Origin: Citrus sinensis
Lineage: Eukaryota; Streptophyta; Magnoliopsida; Sapindales; Rutaceae
Direction of reading: 5' to 3'
Length of the DNA: 64,000 nucleotides
Assembly (NCBI RefSeq): GCF_022201045.2
Contig: NC_068560.1
Span: 24,631,501-24,695,500, forward strand
The notes beneath the pieces are model-generated. The model ran no database searches, was not told the origin of the DNA, and was given only the letters and a program-made list of their open reading frames with translations. Every line of letters starts with the position of its first letter. The stretch's first letter is position 1. Shown piece after piece: positions 23,032 through 33,839 of this stretch. The translations under genes and the position numbers were made by a program.

Positions 23032-24963
23032 TCTACTCGCCTTCGCTTGGTCGAGCAGATCCTGGCACGCCTGGCTTCTGGTCTCGCCATAAACAGGCTT
23101 TGAGACTTGGCGAGCCTTTGCATGCCTTTGAAAATTTTTCGAATGCTTTGGAGTCTGCTCGCCTTCACGTGGTCGAGCAGATCCTAGCATGCTTGGCTTC
23201 TGTCTCGCCATAAAACAAGCTTTGAGACTTGACGAGCCTTTGCATGCCTTGGAAATTTTTTGAATGCTTTGGAGTCTGCTCGCCTTCACGTGGTCGAGCA
23301 GATCCTGGCATGCTTGGCTTCTGTCTCGCCATAAAACAGGCTTTGAGACTTGACGAGCCTTTGCATGCCTTGGAAATTTTTCGAATGCTTTGGAGTCTGC
23401 TCGCCTTCGCGTGGTCGAGCAGATCCTGGCATGCTTGGCTTCTGTCCCGCCATAAAACAGGCTTTGAGACTTGACGAGCCTTTGCATGCCTTGGAAATTT
23501 TTCGAATGCTTTGGAGTCTGCTCGCCTTCGCATGGTCGAGCAGATCCTGGCAGGCTTGGCTTCTGTCCCGCCATAAAACAGGCTTTGAGACTTGACGAGC
23601 CTTTGCATGCCTTAGTAAATTCTTCAATGCTTGGGATTCTGCTCGCCTTCTCGTGGGCGAGCAGATCCTGGCACGCTTGGCTTCTGGTCTCGCCATAAAC
23701 AGGCTTTGAGACTTGTCGAGCCTTTGCATGCCTTAGATGATTTCTTCAAAGCTTGGGATTCTGCTAGCCTTCTCGTGGCCGAGCAGATCCTGGCATGCTT
23801 GGCTTCTGTCTCGCCATAAAACAGGCTTTGAGACTTGGTGAGCCTTTGCATGCCTTAGATGATTTCTTCAAAGCTTGGGATTCTGCTAGCCTTCTCGTGG
23901 CCGAGCAGATCCTGGCATGCTTGGCTTCTGTCTCATCATAAAACAAGCTTTGAGACTTGGTGAGCCTTTGCATGCCTTAGATGATTTCTTCAAAGCTTGG
24001 GATTCTGCTAGCCTTCTCGTGGCCGGGCATATCCTGGCATGCTTGGCTTCTGTCTCGCCATAAACAAGCTTTGAGACTTGGTGAGCCTTTGCATGCCTTA
24101 GATGATTTCTTCAAAGCTTGGGATTCTGCTAGCCTTCTCGTGGCCGAGCAGATCCTGGCATGCTTGACTTCTGTCTCGCCATAAACAGGCTTTGAGACTT
24201 GACGAGCCTTTGCATGCCTTAGATGATTTCTTCAAAGCTTGGGATTCTGCTAGCCTTCTCGTGGCCGAGCAGATCCTGGCATGCTTGGCTTCTGTCTCGC
24301 CATAAACAGGCTTTGAGACTTGACGAGCCTTTGCATGCCTTAGATGATTTCTTCAAAGCTTGGGATTCTGCTAGCCTTCTCCCGGCCGAGCAGATCCTGG
24401 CATGCTTGGCTTCTGTCTCGCCATAAAACAGGCTTTGAGACTTGGTGAGCCTTTGCATGCCTTAGATGATTTCTTCAAAGCTTGGGATTCTGCTAGCCTT
24501 CTCGTGGCCGGGCAGATCCTGGCATGCTTGGCTTCTGTCTCGCCATAAACAGGCTTTGAGACTTGTCGAGCCTTTGCATGCCTTAGGTAATTTCTTCAAA
24601 GCTTGGGATTTTGCTAGCCTTCTCGTGGCCGGGCAGATCCTGGCATGCTTGGCTTCTGTCTCGCCATGAAACAGGCTTTGAGACTTGGTGAGCCTTTGCA
24701 TGCCTTAGATGATTTCTTCAAAGCTTGGGATTCTGCTAGCCTTCTCGTGGCCGAGCAGATCCTGGCATGCTTGGCTTCTGTCTCGCGATAAAACAGGCTT
24801 TGAGACTTGGTAAGCCTTTGCATGCCTTAGATGATTTCTTCAAAGCTTGGGATTCTGCTAGCCTTCTAGTGGCCGAGCAGATCCTGGCATGCTTGGCTTC
24901 TGTCTCGCTATAAAACAGGCTTTGAGACTTGTCGAGCCTTTGCATGCCTTAGAAATTTTTTCG
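23032..24963 (-). repeat. Tandem array of ~121-bp units (about 16) in the 3' region of the outer element
   Basis: The unit, read on the minus strand, includes CAAGCTTTGAAGAAATCATC, GGCATGCAAAGGCTC, AAGTCTCAAAGCCTGTTT and GCCAGGATCTGCTCG. Spacing of landmarks is 121-122 bp. Two subtypes are visible: units near the LTR carry AAAATTTTTCGAATGC-type text, the rest carry AGATGATTTCTTC-type text (plus strand). Hypervariable tandem repeats between pol and the 3' LTR are a known feature of Tat/Ogre elements. The long open frames crossing the units are a by-product of the spacing (two units are 243 bp, a multiple of three). Confidence 0.93.
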
Positions 24964-25030
24964 GTTCCTAGTGACTGAATTTCCTCGACATTCTATCATA
25001 TGCTGAATTCAACTTACATGGAATTGTTTC

Positions 25031-25690
25031 TGTTTGAGGGAAATACTTCTGTGAGACCAGACGTGATGATCAGATGTTTGGTGGCAGAATTCTGCGAGCA
25101 GGTGTCTCCTGCAAGAGCCAGGTAGTAAGGGAACTGGAGCAGGAATATTCTGCTCGTCCACGAATATGCCATTCGCGAGGCGGAACCCTTGCTAGAGGCA
25201 TAGGGTCACTCCCGCTAGGGTTCGAGGCGAGGAGACCCGGTCAACGGCAGTTGGCGAGACGTGCCTTCCTATCCGAGAATCAAGGCACGAGGTCCATCTC
25301 CATTCGCCCATCATGAAGATAATGGGACATCCACATCCGAGCGTGGGGAGAACAACGAGTGTAAACTGCGGAAGACCGGGACTCAGAGGAAGCCTATAAA
25401 AAGGTAGCCAACGAAGGTAAAAGGGTTAGATTTTTTGCTATTTGAACTAAGAAAATAGAGAAAACAACCTAACAGCCATAAGATTTGTGGCAAGCGTTCC
25501 TCGAACTTTCATATCTGACTTGAGCGTCAGAGGGTTTGCACCGGGAAAACAACCGGCGTACTCTGACCTGTCTGTGTGCGCAGGAACCTCTGGAGAAGAA
25601 GCTTTACGAGGAGAGATCCTGGTCGTGGTGAAGTTGATCGAGCAGAGACCCTGGTCGTAGAACGAGGATAACCAGAATCTCGCATCAACA
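25031..25690 (+). repeat. 5' LTR of the nested element
   Basis: Begins TGTTTGAGGGAAATACTTC and ends CTCGCATCAACA. CCTATAAAAAGGTAGCC (about 25393) is a likely TATA region. It is followed at once by the primer-binding site. Confidence 0.9.
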
Positions 25691-25767
25691 TTTTGGCACC
25701 GTCTGTGGGGAGTTGAGCAAAAAGCTTCTGTTGATAGCAAGAAGAGAAGGAAAGCAACTGAAAAGCA

Positions 25768-26823
25768 ATGGAGATAGGAGGAAGTAGCGCACAAGGGGGG
25801 GATAGGAGGCTTAACGATTCCGTGACGCTGAGGGAGATAGCCAGCGAAGCACGGGAAAAAGCCATGTTTGACCGGATGGAACGGATGGAAAAGCAGATGC
25901 AGACATTGACAACCATCTTGCATGAACTGCGGAGCGAGCCAAGGGTACCCGAAGAGGAAAGGGTGAGAGGTGGTGGAGTGGCACCAGGTCCTGATAGTGT
26001 GAGGAGAAGCCAAACCACTAGGAGATTTGGTGGTGAGAAAGGTAACATACCTTTGCGGGGAGAATTTCATAGAGAGGAAGACCAGTCCCCGGCAAGACAG
26101 ATTTTTAACGAGGACGACGGGGTGGTGAATGCAGAGGAAACAGAGTTGAGGCAACACTTGCATGATGTAGAGCAAGAGCGGGATCAAGTTGCAGCACGTG
26201 ACCCTGGTCGTGCAGTGCAGCTGGAGGAGGAAGTGCGCAGGCTAGCGCAGATAATTGACAACATGCAAGGAAGGAGCAAAGCTCCTGGTTGAAGGATAAT
26301 GCTGGACGAAGAATCACCGCTCGCAGCAGAGATCATGAGGGCAATTATTCCGAGAGATTTCCGCCTCCCAGACCTCAGATACTCGGGAACAACTGATCCG
26401 CTGGTGCACATAGAACGCTTCAACGACATAACTGGGGTACAAGGATTATCTCAATCCCAAAGGTGCATGGTGTTCCCACTATCCCTTGAGGGACGTGCAC
26501 GAGAGTGGTACAACAAACTTCCTCGGGGCAGCATTAAAACCTTCGAGCAGATGTGCCAGGAATTCGCAGAGCAGTTTAGTGGGGCAATGGCACCAGAAGA
26601 TGACATGATAGAGCTGAAAAACATGAAACATGGGGAGCAGGAAACCCTTCGGGAATTCATCAAGAGGTTTCATCATGTAGTCCTCGACTTGGGGGCCTTC
26701 AAACACCTTCAGGCGTTAAGGGGATTGAAAGAAGGGGTGAAGATAGGAAGGCTGTGGTACAACTTAAGAAGCAGAGTTATTCAGACGTATGCGGCCGCAT
26801 ACGAGCAGAATCCCAAGCTTTGA
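25768..26823 (+). pseudogene. Truncated gag of the nested element
   Basis: The reading frame starts at 25768 with a coiled-coil-like, charged N-terminal part (REIASEAREKAMFDRMERME) and reaches a TGA at about 26290 where the flanking codons suggest a Trp. It continues in the same frame from 26299 with the retrotransposon gag domain: PRDFRLPDLRYSGTTDP, then LSLEGRAREWYNKLP, then FEQMCQEFAEQFSG, then ETLREFIKRF. The domain then joins directly to the tandem repeat at about 26808, losing the zinc knuckle, protease and pol. Confidence 0.88.
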
Positions 26824-27840
26824 AGAAATCATCTAAGGCATGCAAAGGCTCACCAAGTCTCAAAGCCTGTTTTATGGCGAGACAGAAGCCAAGCATGCCA
26901 GGATCTGCTCGGCCACGAGAAGGCTAGCAGAATCCCAAGCTTTGAAGAAATCATCTAAGGCATGCAAAGGCTCACCAAGTCTCAAAGCCTGTTTATGGCG
27001 AGACAGAAGCCAAGCATGCCAGGATCTGCCCGGCCACGAGAAGGCTAGCAGAATCCCAAGCTTTGAAGAAATCATCTAAGGCGTGCAAAGGCTCACCAAG
27101 TCTCAAAGCCTGTTTTATGGCGAGACAGAAGCCAAGCATGCCAGGATCTGCTCGGCCACGAGAAGGCTAGCAGAATCCCAAGCTTTGAAGAAATCATCTA
27201 AGGCATGCAAAGGCTCGTCAAGTCTCAAAGCCTGTTTATGGCGAGACAGAAGCCAAGCATGCCAGGATCTGCTCGGCCACGAGAAGGCTAGCAAAATCCC
27301 AAGCTTTGAAGAAATTACCTAAGGCATGCAAAGGCTCGACAAGTCTCAAAGCCTGTTTTATGGCGAGACAGAAGCCAAGCATGCCAGGATCTGCTCGGCC
27401 ACGAGAAGGCTAGCAGAATCCCAAGCTTTGAAGAAATCATCTAAGGCATGCAAAGGCTCACCAAGTCTCAAATCCTGTTTATGGCGATACAGAAGCCAAG
27501 CATGCCAGGATCTGCTCGGCCACGAGAAGGCTAGCAGAATCCCAAGCTTTGAAGAAATCATCTAAGGCATGCAAAGGCTCACCAAGTCTCAAAGCCTGTT
27601 TCATGGCGAGACAGAAGCCAAGCATGCCAGGATCTGCTCGACCACGTGAAGGCGAGCAGAATCCCCAAGCATCGAAGAAGTCACTAAGGCATGCAATGGC
27701 TCACCAAGTCTCAAAGCCTGTTTTATGGCGAGACAGAAGCCAAGCATGCCAGGATCTGCTCGACCACGCGAAGTCGAGCAAAATCTCAAGCATTGAAGAA
27801 TTTTCCAAGGCATGTGGCGAAACCATATGCCAAGCCAGAA
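26808..27840 (+). repeat. Tandem array of ~121-bp units (about 8) in the nested element
   Basis: Same unit as at 23032-24963 but on the opposite strand: AGCAGAATCCCAAGCTTTGA recurs at about 26808, 26929, 27050, 27171, 27292, 27414, 27535 and 27656. The last unit degenerates after 27776. With the left array it forms an inverted repeat separated by about 1.8 kb. Confidence 0.92.
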
Positions 27841-27995
27841 CTTGCTCAATCAGACGAAGACGAGCAGATTCTCAAACGAAAAATAACTCATGATTACAAC
27901 ACAAGAAAGTAATCAAAAAATATTTTTTAATTTGTTAATAATTAACAGAGGAGAGAATCTTCACAAACATGGTTCATTATAAGACAAGAAATACA

Positions 27996-28214
27996 TCAAG
28001 AAGATGATGGATCAGTAAGCCGAGCAGCGTCGGCGGGCTGGGCCTCCTCAGGTGCAGGGGGGGTATCACCAGTTGCGTCTGGGGGGGTGCTCGCCTCGCC
28101 AACATCAGCAGGGATTGCATGAGAAGGAGAGCTTTCCTCCTCAATCACGATTGGCTCCACCCCTTGGGCATTTTCCTTGGCAGCCTTTTCCAATCCCACG
28201 CGACCAAGAACCAC
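27996..28214 (-). CDS. Short antisense open reading frame between the repeat array and 3' LTR of the nested element
   Basis: A 72-codon frame antisense to the nested element. The product is acidic and rich in Pro, Ala and Glu (VIEEESSPSHAI, DTPPAPEEAQPADAA). Some Tat/Retand elements are known to carry an antisense ORF in this position, so it may be the tail of such an ORF. No conserved domain is recognised. It is short and may be a remnant. Confidence 0.4.
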   Translation of the reverse strand: MVLGRVGLEKAAKENAQGVEPIVIEEESSPSHAIPADVGEASTPPDATGDTPPAPEEAQPADAARLTDPSSS

Positions 28215-28269
28215 TGAGTTTCTACTGCTGGTCCATTACATTACCCAACACCAGAAACTGGGGGACCGG

Positions 28270-28928
28270 TGTTTGAGGGAAATACTTCGGTGAGACCAGA
28301 CGTGATGAGCAGATGTTTGGTGGCAGAATTCTGCGAGCAGGTGTCTCCTGTAAGAGCCAGGTAGCAAGGGAACAGGAGCAGGAATATTCTGCTTGTCCAC
28401 GAATATGCCATTCGCGAGGCGGAACCCTTGCTAGAGGCATAGGGTCACTCCCGCTAGGGTTCGAGGCGAGGAGACCCGGTCAACGGCAGTTGGCGAGACG
28501 TGCCTTCCTATCCGAGAATCAAGGCAGAAGGTCTATCTCTATTCGCCCATCATGAAGATAATGGGACATCCACATCCGAGCGTGGGGAGAACAACGGGCG
28601 TAAACTGCGGAAGACCGGGACTCAGAGGAAGCCTATAAAAAGGTAGCCAACGAAGATAAAAGGATTAGATTTTTTGCTATTTGAACTAAGAAAAGAGAGA
28701 AAACAACCTAACAGCCATAAGATTTGTGGCAAGCGTTCCCCGAACCTTCATATTTGACTTGAGCGTCGGAGGGTTTGCGCCGGAAAAACAACCGGCGTAC
28801 TCTGACCTGTCTGTGTGCGCAGGAACCTCTGGAGTAGAAGCTTTACGAGGAGAGATCCTGGTCGTAGTGAAGTTGATCGAGCAGAGACCCTGGTCGTAGA
28901 ACGAAGATAACTAGAATCTCTTCATAAA
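28270..28928 (+). repeat. 3' LTR of the nested element
   Basis: Near-identical to 25031-25690 for most of its length. The last ~15 bases differ and lack the CATCAACA end, suggesting a truncated or mutated terminus. Confidence 0.85.
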
Positions 28929-28981
28929 ATAAATAACGGCAAATACTAACAGAAAGAACTTGAAAATATCAACGACTCTTA

Positions 28982-31900
28982 CTAGAAATATTTCCTGAGA
29001 TGTGCTGCGTTTCATGGGCGCTTCACTTCGTGGCCGTCCATGCGAACCAGCTTATACGCTCCTGGTCCAACTAGCTGCTTGACTCTATATGGTCCCTCCC
29101 AATTCGGACCGAGCACTCCTTGAGTCGAGTCTTTGGTGTTCTGATTTACTCTCCTTAACACCCAATCTCCGACCTTGAATTGCCGTACAGTCACCTTCTG
29201 GTTATAATACCGGGAAACCCTCTGCTGGTAAATGACTGATCGCTCGGCTGCTTGCTCCATTTTTTCCGTCAGCAAGTCCAAATTCAAACACATCTGCTCG
29301 TCGTTTTCTTGCTCGTTGAAATGATCTATTCGGTGTGTGGTCGTTCTTATCTCAGCTGGTATGACCGCTTCATGTCCGAAAGCCAAGGCGAACGGTGTCT
29401 CTCCCGTTGCTGTCTTATGGGTTGTCCTGTATGCCCATAGTACGCCTGATAGCTCATCAACCCAAGCACCTTTCTTTGCTCCAAGCCTGATTTTCAAAAG
29501 CCTCTTGATGGTTTTGTTGGCTGCTTCTACTTGTCCATTTGATTGGGGGTGAGCAGGCGAGCAATACTTCAGCTCTATCCCGAGGTTCCGGCAGAAATCC
29601 CTGAAGCTGTGATTATCGAACTGCCTGCCATTATCCGTTACCAAGGCATAAGGGATCTCGTACCGACAGACCAGGTTTCTCCACACGAAGTCTGTCGTTT
29701 TCTTCTCTGTAATCCTGCTAAGGGCTTCGACCTCTATCCACTTCATGAAGTAATCTATAGCAACTATTGCATGCGTTGCTGCTCCTCGTCCCTTTGGCAG
29801 CGGGCCGATCAGATCAATCCCCCATTGAGCAAATGGCCAAGGGGAGGCCATGGAGGTGAGTTTCTCTGGGGGTTGGTTGGAGAAACTTGCAAAACTCTGG
29901 CAGCTTACACAGCTCCTGGTCTTCTCCTGTGCATCCTGGTACATTGTTGGCCAGAAATATCCCTGCCTTAGAACCTTGTGGGCCAGTGACCTCCCACCAG
30001 AATGATTCCCGCAAATTCCTTCATGTACTTCTCTCAGTACGTAATCCGCGTCGTCCTCATCTAAACATCGAAGGAAAGGTAGTGTATACCCTCGCCGATA
30101 CAGTACCCCATCAATCATCGTGTATCTCGAGGCCTGGGCTCTAACCTCCCGAGCTCGCAACTTATCTGGTGGTAATACCCCGTCTCTGAGGTATGAAATT
30201 ATCGGGTCCATCCATGAGCATTTTTGCTCTATCCGCAGCACCCCCAAATTCTGCTCGATGCTAGGGCTGGACTTCACCTCCAAAGGGACCGACTTTGGTA
30301 TTTTTGGGTCGGCTACTGCTGCCATCCTGTCCAAAATGTCTGCTCGACTATTCTGCTCCCTGGGGATTTGTATCACCTCCACTGCTTCAAATTTCCCCAT
30401 CATCTGCCTGACTATCTTCAGGTACTGTTCCATCTTCTCCTCTCTTGGTTGAAATATTTCACTGACATGGTTCGCAACCAGCTGGGAATCAGTCTTAATC
30501 TTAACTCTGTCTGCTTTCACGGCCTTAGCCAATTCCAAACCTGCGATCAAGGCTTCATACTCTGCCTGGTTATTTGTGGCTGCAAATTCCAACTTTACAG
30601 CATAAGAGATCTCCTCTCCCTCAGGGCCTTCCAATACAATCCCTGCTCCTGAACCCTGCTCCCCTGGCGACCCATTCACAGACATCTGCCATACTTGAGC
30701 TTCGCCACTGTCTGTAACTACATCTTGCTGGTCTAAACATACTTCAGGCTCTGTGAATTCTGCTACGAAGTCGGCCATTGCCTGAGCCTTTACCGCTGCT
30801 CAGGGTTTGTAGTCTATGTCGAACTCGCTCAGCTCTATAGCCCACTTGACGAGCCGACCAGAAGCATCTGGCTTGTGCAGAGTTTGACGCAATGGCTGGT
30901 TTGTTATTACCGAGACTGGGAATGCTTGAAAATATGGCCTCAACTTTCGAGCCGCAACTACAAGGGCAAGTGCCCATTTCTCCAACGGTGGGTATCTGGT
31001 CTCAGCGTCGAGCAAGGCCTTGCTGGTGTAGTATATCGGATGCTGAACTCCTTCTTCCTCTCTCACCAGAACAGAACTGGCGACTCGATCCAATACCGTC
31101 AAATACAGATATAACTTATCCCATTCCCTCGGTGTGGACAACAGTGGAGCTTGCTGCAAGTACTGCTTCAGGTTCTGGAAGGCTTCCTCGCATTCTGGTG
31201 TCCATTCAGTTTTCTTCCCCCTCCTTATCACTTGAAAGAATGGCTGACACTTATCTGTAGCCTTGGATATGAATCTGCTCAACGCCGCCAACCTCCCCGT
31301 GAGGCTCTGCATTTCCTTCAGGTTACGAGGAGACCTCATCTGCATAATCGCCTGGATTTTCTCGGGATTTGCCTCAATCCCTCTATGGCTCACCATGAAT
31401 CCAAGGAATTTCCCTGACTCGACCCCAAAAGCGCACTTCTCCGGGTTAAGCTTCATCTTATACTTCCTCAAAAGCCCGAAGGTCTCCTCGAGGTGTCTGA
31501 CATGTTCCTTCGGGATTTTGGATTTGGTGATCATGTCATCCACGTACACCTCTATGGTTTTCCCGATCAACGGCTTAAAGACTTTGTTCACCAGCCTCTG
31601 ATAGATGGCCCCAGCATTTTTGAGACCAAATGACATTACCCTGTAACAGAACAAACCCTGGTTAGTGATGAAAGCCGTGCTCTCCTCATCCTGCTCGTAC
31701 ATGGGGATTTGGTTGTATCCCGAGAACGCGTCCATGAAACTAAGCAGACCGTGTCCAGCCGTTGAATCTACTAGCTGATCGATCTTTGGTAAAGGGAAGC
31801 TGTCTTTTGGGCACGCCTTATTCAGGTCTGTGAAATCCACACACATCCTCCACTTGCCATTTGTTTTCTTTACCAACACCACATTCGATATCCATTCAGG

Positions 31901-32313
31901 GTAATTGACTTCCCGAATGAACCCTGCTCTCAAGAGCTTCTCCACCTCGCCATTTATGGCCTCATACCTCTCCTGGTTGAAGCACCTCATCTTCTGCCTT
32001 ACTGCCCGAGCGCCTTTATTTATTGCCAACTTATGACATGCTACCTCAGGGTCAATCCCAGGCATGTCTTCGTGTGTCCAAGCAAACACATCGTCTTTCC
32101 CGGATTCTCTAGTCCCAAGCTTACTGTTTCCAGATCCTCTACAGGTTCTTGTCTGCCGTTCTTGTTTTCCACTCGGGTATCGAGGGATGTTATCTGCATT
32201 GTTTCCCTTGCTGCCGAGGAGTAGCAACTTCTTGCGATCCTCTGGTCTCCTCGTACCACTCCAACTACCACATTTACCCGGTACTTCAGAGCCAGATAGT
32301 GGTTGGACAGCAC
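28982..32313 (-). pseudogene. pol of the outer Tat element: reverse transcriptase, two RNase H domains, integrase (inactivated)
   Basis: On the minus strand the order is: a linker, RT (WISNVVLVKKTNGKWRMCVD, DSFPLPKIDQLVD, catalytic YVDD at 31535-31546), a first degenerate Ty3-type RNase H ending FDIDYKP, a second RNase H (GAGIVLEGPEGEEISYA, NNQAEYEALIAGLELA, TDSQLVANHV), an HHCC integrase zinc finger (HEGICGNHSGGRS, CVSCQ), and the integrase core with GIDLIGPLP, VTDNGRQFDN and NGQVEAANKT (D, D, E). Breaks: a frame change near 32.1 kb, a TGA at about 30800 between the RNase H domains, and a TGA at 29012-29014 about ten codons before the natural stop. Two RNase H domains are a hallmark of the Tat clade. 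Confidence 0.92.
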
Positions 32314-32688
32314 TGTTTCCTCTGCATTCGCCACCCCGTCGTCCTCGTCAAAAATCTGCCTTGCCGGGGACTGTTCTTCCTCTCTATGGAATTTTCCCCG
32401 CAGGGGTATGTTACCTCTCTCACCACCAAGTCTCCCGGTGGTTTGACTTCTCCTCGTACTACCGGGATCTGGTGCCACTCCACCTCCTCTCACCCTTTCT
32501 TCCTGGGTTACCCTTCGTTCGCTCCGCCGCTCATGCAGAATGGTTGTCAAGGACTCCATCTGCTTTTCCATCCGTTCCATCCGGTCGAACATGGCTTTTT
32601 CCCGTGCCTCACTGGCTATCTCCCTCAGTGTCACGGAATCGTTAAGCCTCATATCACCCCCTTGTGCACTACTTCCTCCTGCCTCCAT
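32313..32688 (-). pseudogene. gag N-terminal remnant of the outer element
   Basis: About 125 codons from 32688 parallel the N-terminal gag of the nested element (REIASEAREKAMFDRMERME). After NAEET the frame switches to sequence typical of the protease-RT linker (GVVRGDQRIARSCY). The gag core, zinc knuckle and protease are therefore deleted between directly adjoining bases. Confidence 0.85.
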
Positions 32689-32743
32689 TGCTTTTCAGTT
32701 ACTTCCCCTCACTTCTTGTTATCAACAGAAGCTTTTTGCTCAG

Positions 32744-32762
32744 CTCCCCACAGACGGCGCCA
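32744..32762 (-). promoter_or_regulatory. Primer-binding site of the outer element
   Basis: The minus strand, three to four bases inside the 5' LTR, reads TGGCGCCGTCTGTGGGGAG. Its first nine bases equal the complement of a plant tRNA-Asp 3' end (TGGCGCCGT). The primer identity is inferred from this match. Confidence 0.7.
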
Positions 32763-32765
32763 AAA

Positions 32766-33439
32766 TATTGATGCGAGATTCTGGTTCTCCTCGTTCTACG
32801 ACCAGGGTCTCTGCTCGATCAACTTCACCACGACCAGGATCTCTCCTCGTAAAGCTTCTTCTCCAGAGGTTCCTGCGCACACAGACAGGTCAGAGTACGC
32901 CGGTTGTTTTCCCGGCGCAAACCCTCCGACGCTCAAGTCAGATATGAAGGTTCGGGGAACGCTTGCCACAAATCTTATGGCTTTTGGGTAGTTTTCTCTC
33001 TTTTAGAATTGCTTTTATCTCTCTTCTAATCTCAAAATCGCTAACCCTTTTTCCTTCGTTGGCTACCTTTTTATAGGCTTCCTCTGAGTCCCGGTCTTCC
33101 GCAGTTTACGCCCGTTGTTCTCCCCACCCTCGGATGTGGATGTCCCATTATCGTCATGGTGGGCGAATGGAGATGGACCTCGTGCCTTGATTCTCGGATA
33201 GGAAGGCACGTCTCGCCAACTGCCGTTGACCGGGTCTCCTCGCCTCGAACTCTAGCGGGAGTGACCCTATGCCTCTAGCAAGGGTTCGGCCTCGCGAATG
33301 ACGTGCTCGTGGATGAGCAGGATATTCCTGCCCCTGTTCCCCTGCTCCCTGGCTCTTACAGGACACACCTGCTCGCAGACTTCTGCCACCAAACATCTGC
33401 TCATCACGTCTGATCTCGTCGGAGTATTTCCCTCAAACA
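32766..33439 (-). repeat. 5' LTR of the outer Tat element
   Basis: Partner of 22300-22972. The inner end reads CATCAATA, one change from CATCAACA in the other LTR. The outer end is TGTTTGAGGG, followed by the TTAAT duplication. Confidence 0.93.
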
Positions 33440-33839
33440 TTAATTAAAACGAAGGGGTGGACAGAGCTTGGTATACTCTAGTAAATACGAATTTAAATTG
33501 CTAGCCAAATAAAAAGGTTGAAATTAAAACCATATTCTTGTGAATAAGTCCGTCCCCAGTACCCGACGCAAGAACCAAGTACATATCGGTGACAGGGAAA
33601 TAAATATGAACTCTACTTTTGGCGGGTGACCACTATTTTTTGAAGGCACGGGCGACAAGTGATTTTAATTATTCAAATTTCATTTTCACTTGAAATTGTT
33701 AAAAATATTACGAATTTTTTTAGTAATTATTATTTTTACATAATTTAAGGAGAAGATATAACCATCCTCTTTGAGTTTTATAATAGTAATTAGTAAAACA
33801 ATATAAATTTAAGGGTTATTCTATGATGTTATGATTAAA

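Larger units (their letters stand above)
25031..28928 (+). mobile_element. Nested, pol-less Tat-type element in opposite orientation
   Basis: Plus-strand LTRs (25031-25690 and 28270 to about 28928) of the same family bound a PBS (TGGCACCGTCTGTGGGGAG from 25694), a gag reading frame, a direct join into eight ~121-bp units, an antisense open frame and a PPT (GAAACTGGGGGACCGG before 28270). Pol is absent. The right LTR ends atypically (AGAATCTCTTCATAAAA instead of ...CTCGCATCAACA) and I find no matching 5-bp duplication, so the right border is approximate. It lies in the 3' untranslated part of the outer element. Confidence 0.8.
22300..33439 (-). mobile_element. Ty3/gypsy LTR retrotransposon, Tat/Retand-type, 11.1 kb including a nested relative
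   Basis: Two same-orientation LTRs (22300-22972 and 32766-33439) enclose a primer-binding site, a gag remnant and a pol region with two RNase H domains, all on the minus strand. TTAAT is duplicated at 22295-22299 and 33440-33444, so both ends belong to one insertion. By eye the LTRs differ at roughly 17 positions (about 2.5%), which suggests a fairly young insertion. A G-rich polypurine stretch (ACTGGGGGACCGG on the minus strand) precedes the 3' LTR. The element is defective: most of gag and all of protease are deleted and pol has stop codons. A second, opposite-strand element occupies 25031-28928. Confidence 0.93.

Noticed and set aside
22966..24945. Many overlapping 70-200 codon frames on both strands in the repeat arrays
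   Set aside because: They arise because two ~121-bp units total 243 bp, a multiple of three, so frames repeat without coding pressure. Both strands are open equally.
22300..33439. CRISPR-like array
   Set aside because: The repeats are long tandem units without spacers, inside a plant LTR element.
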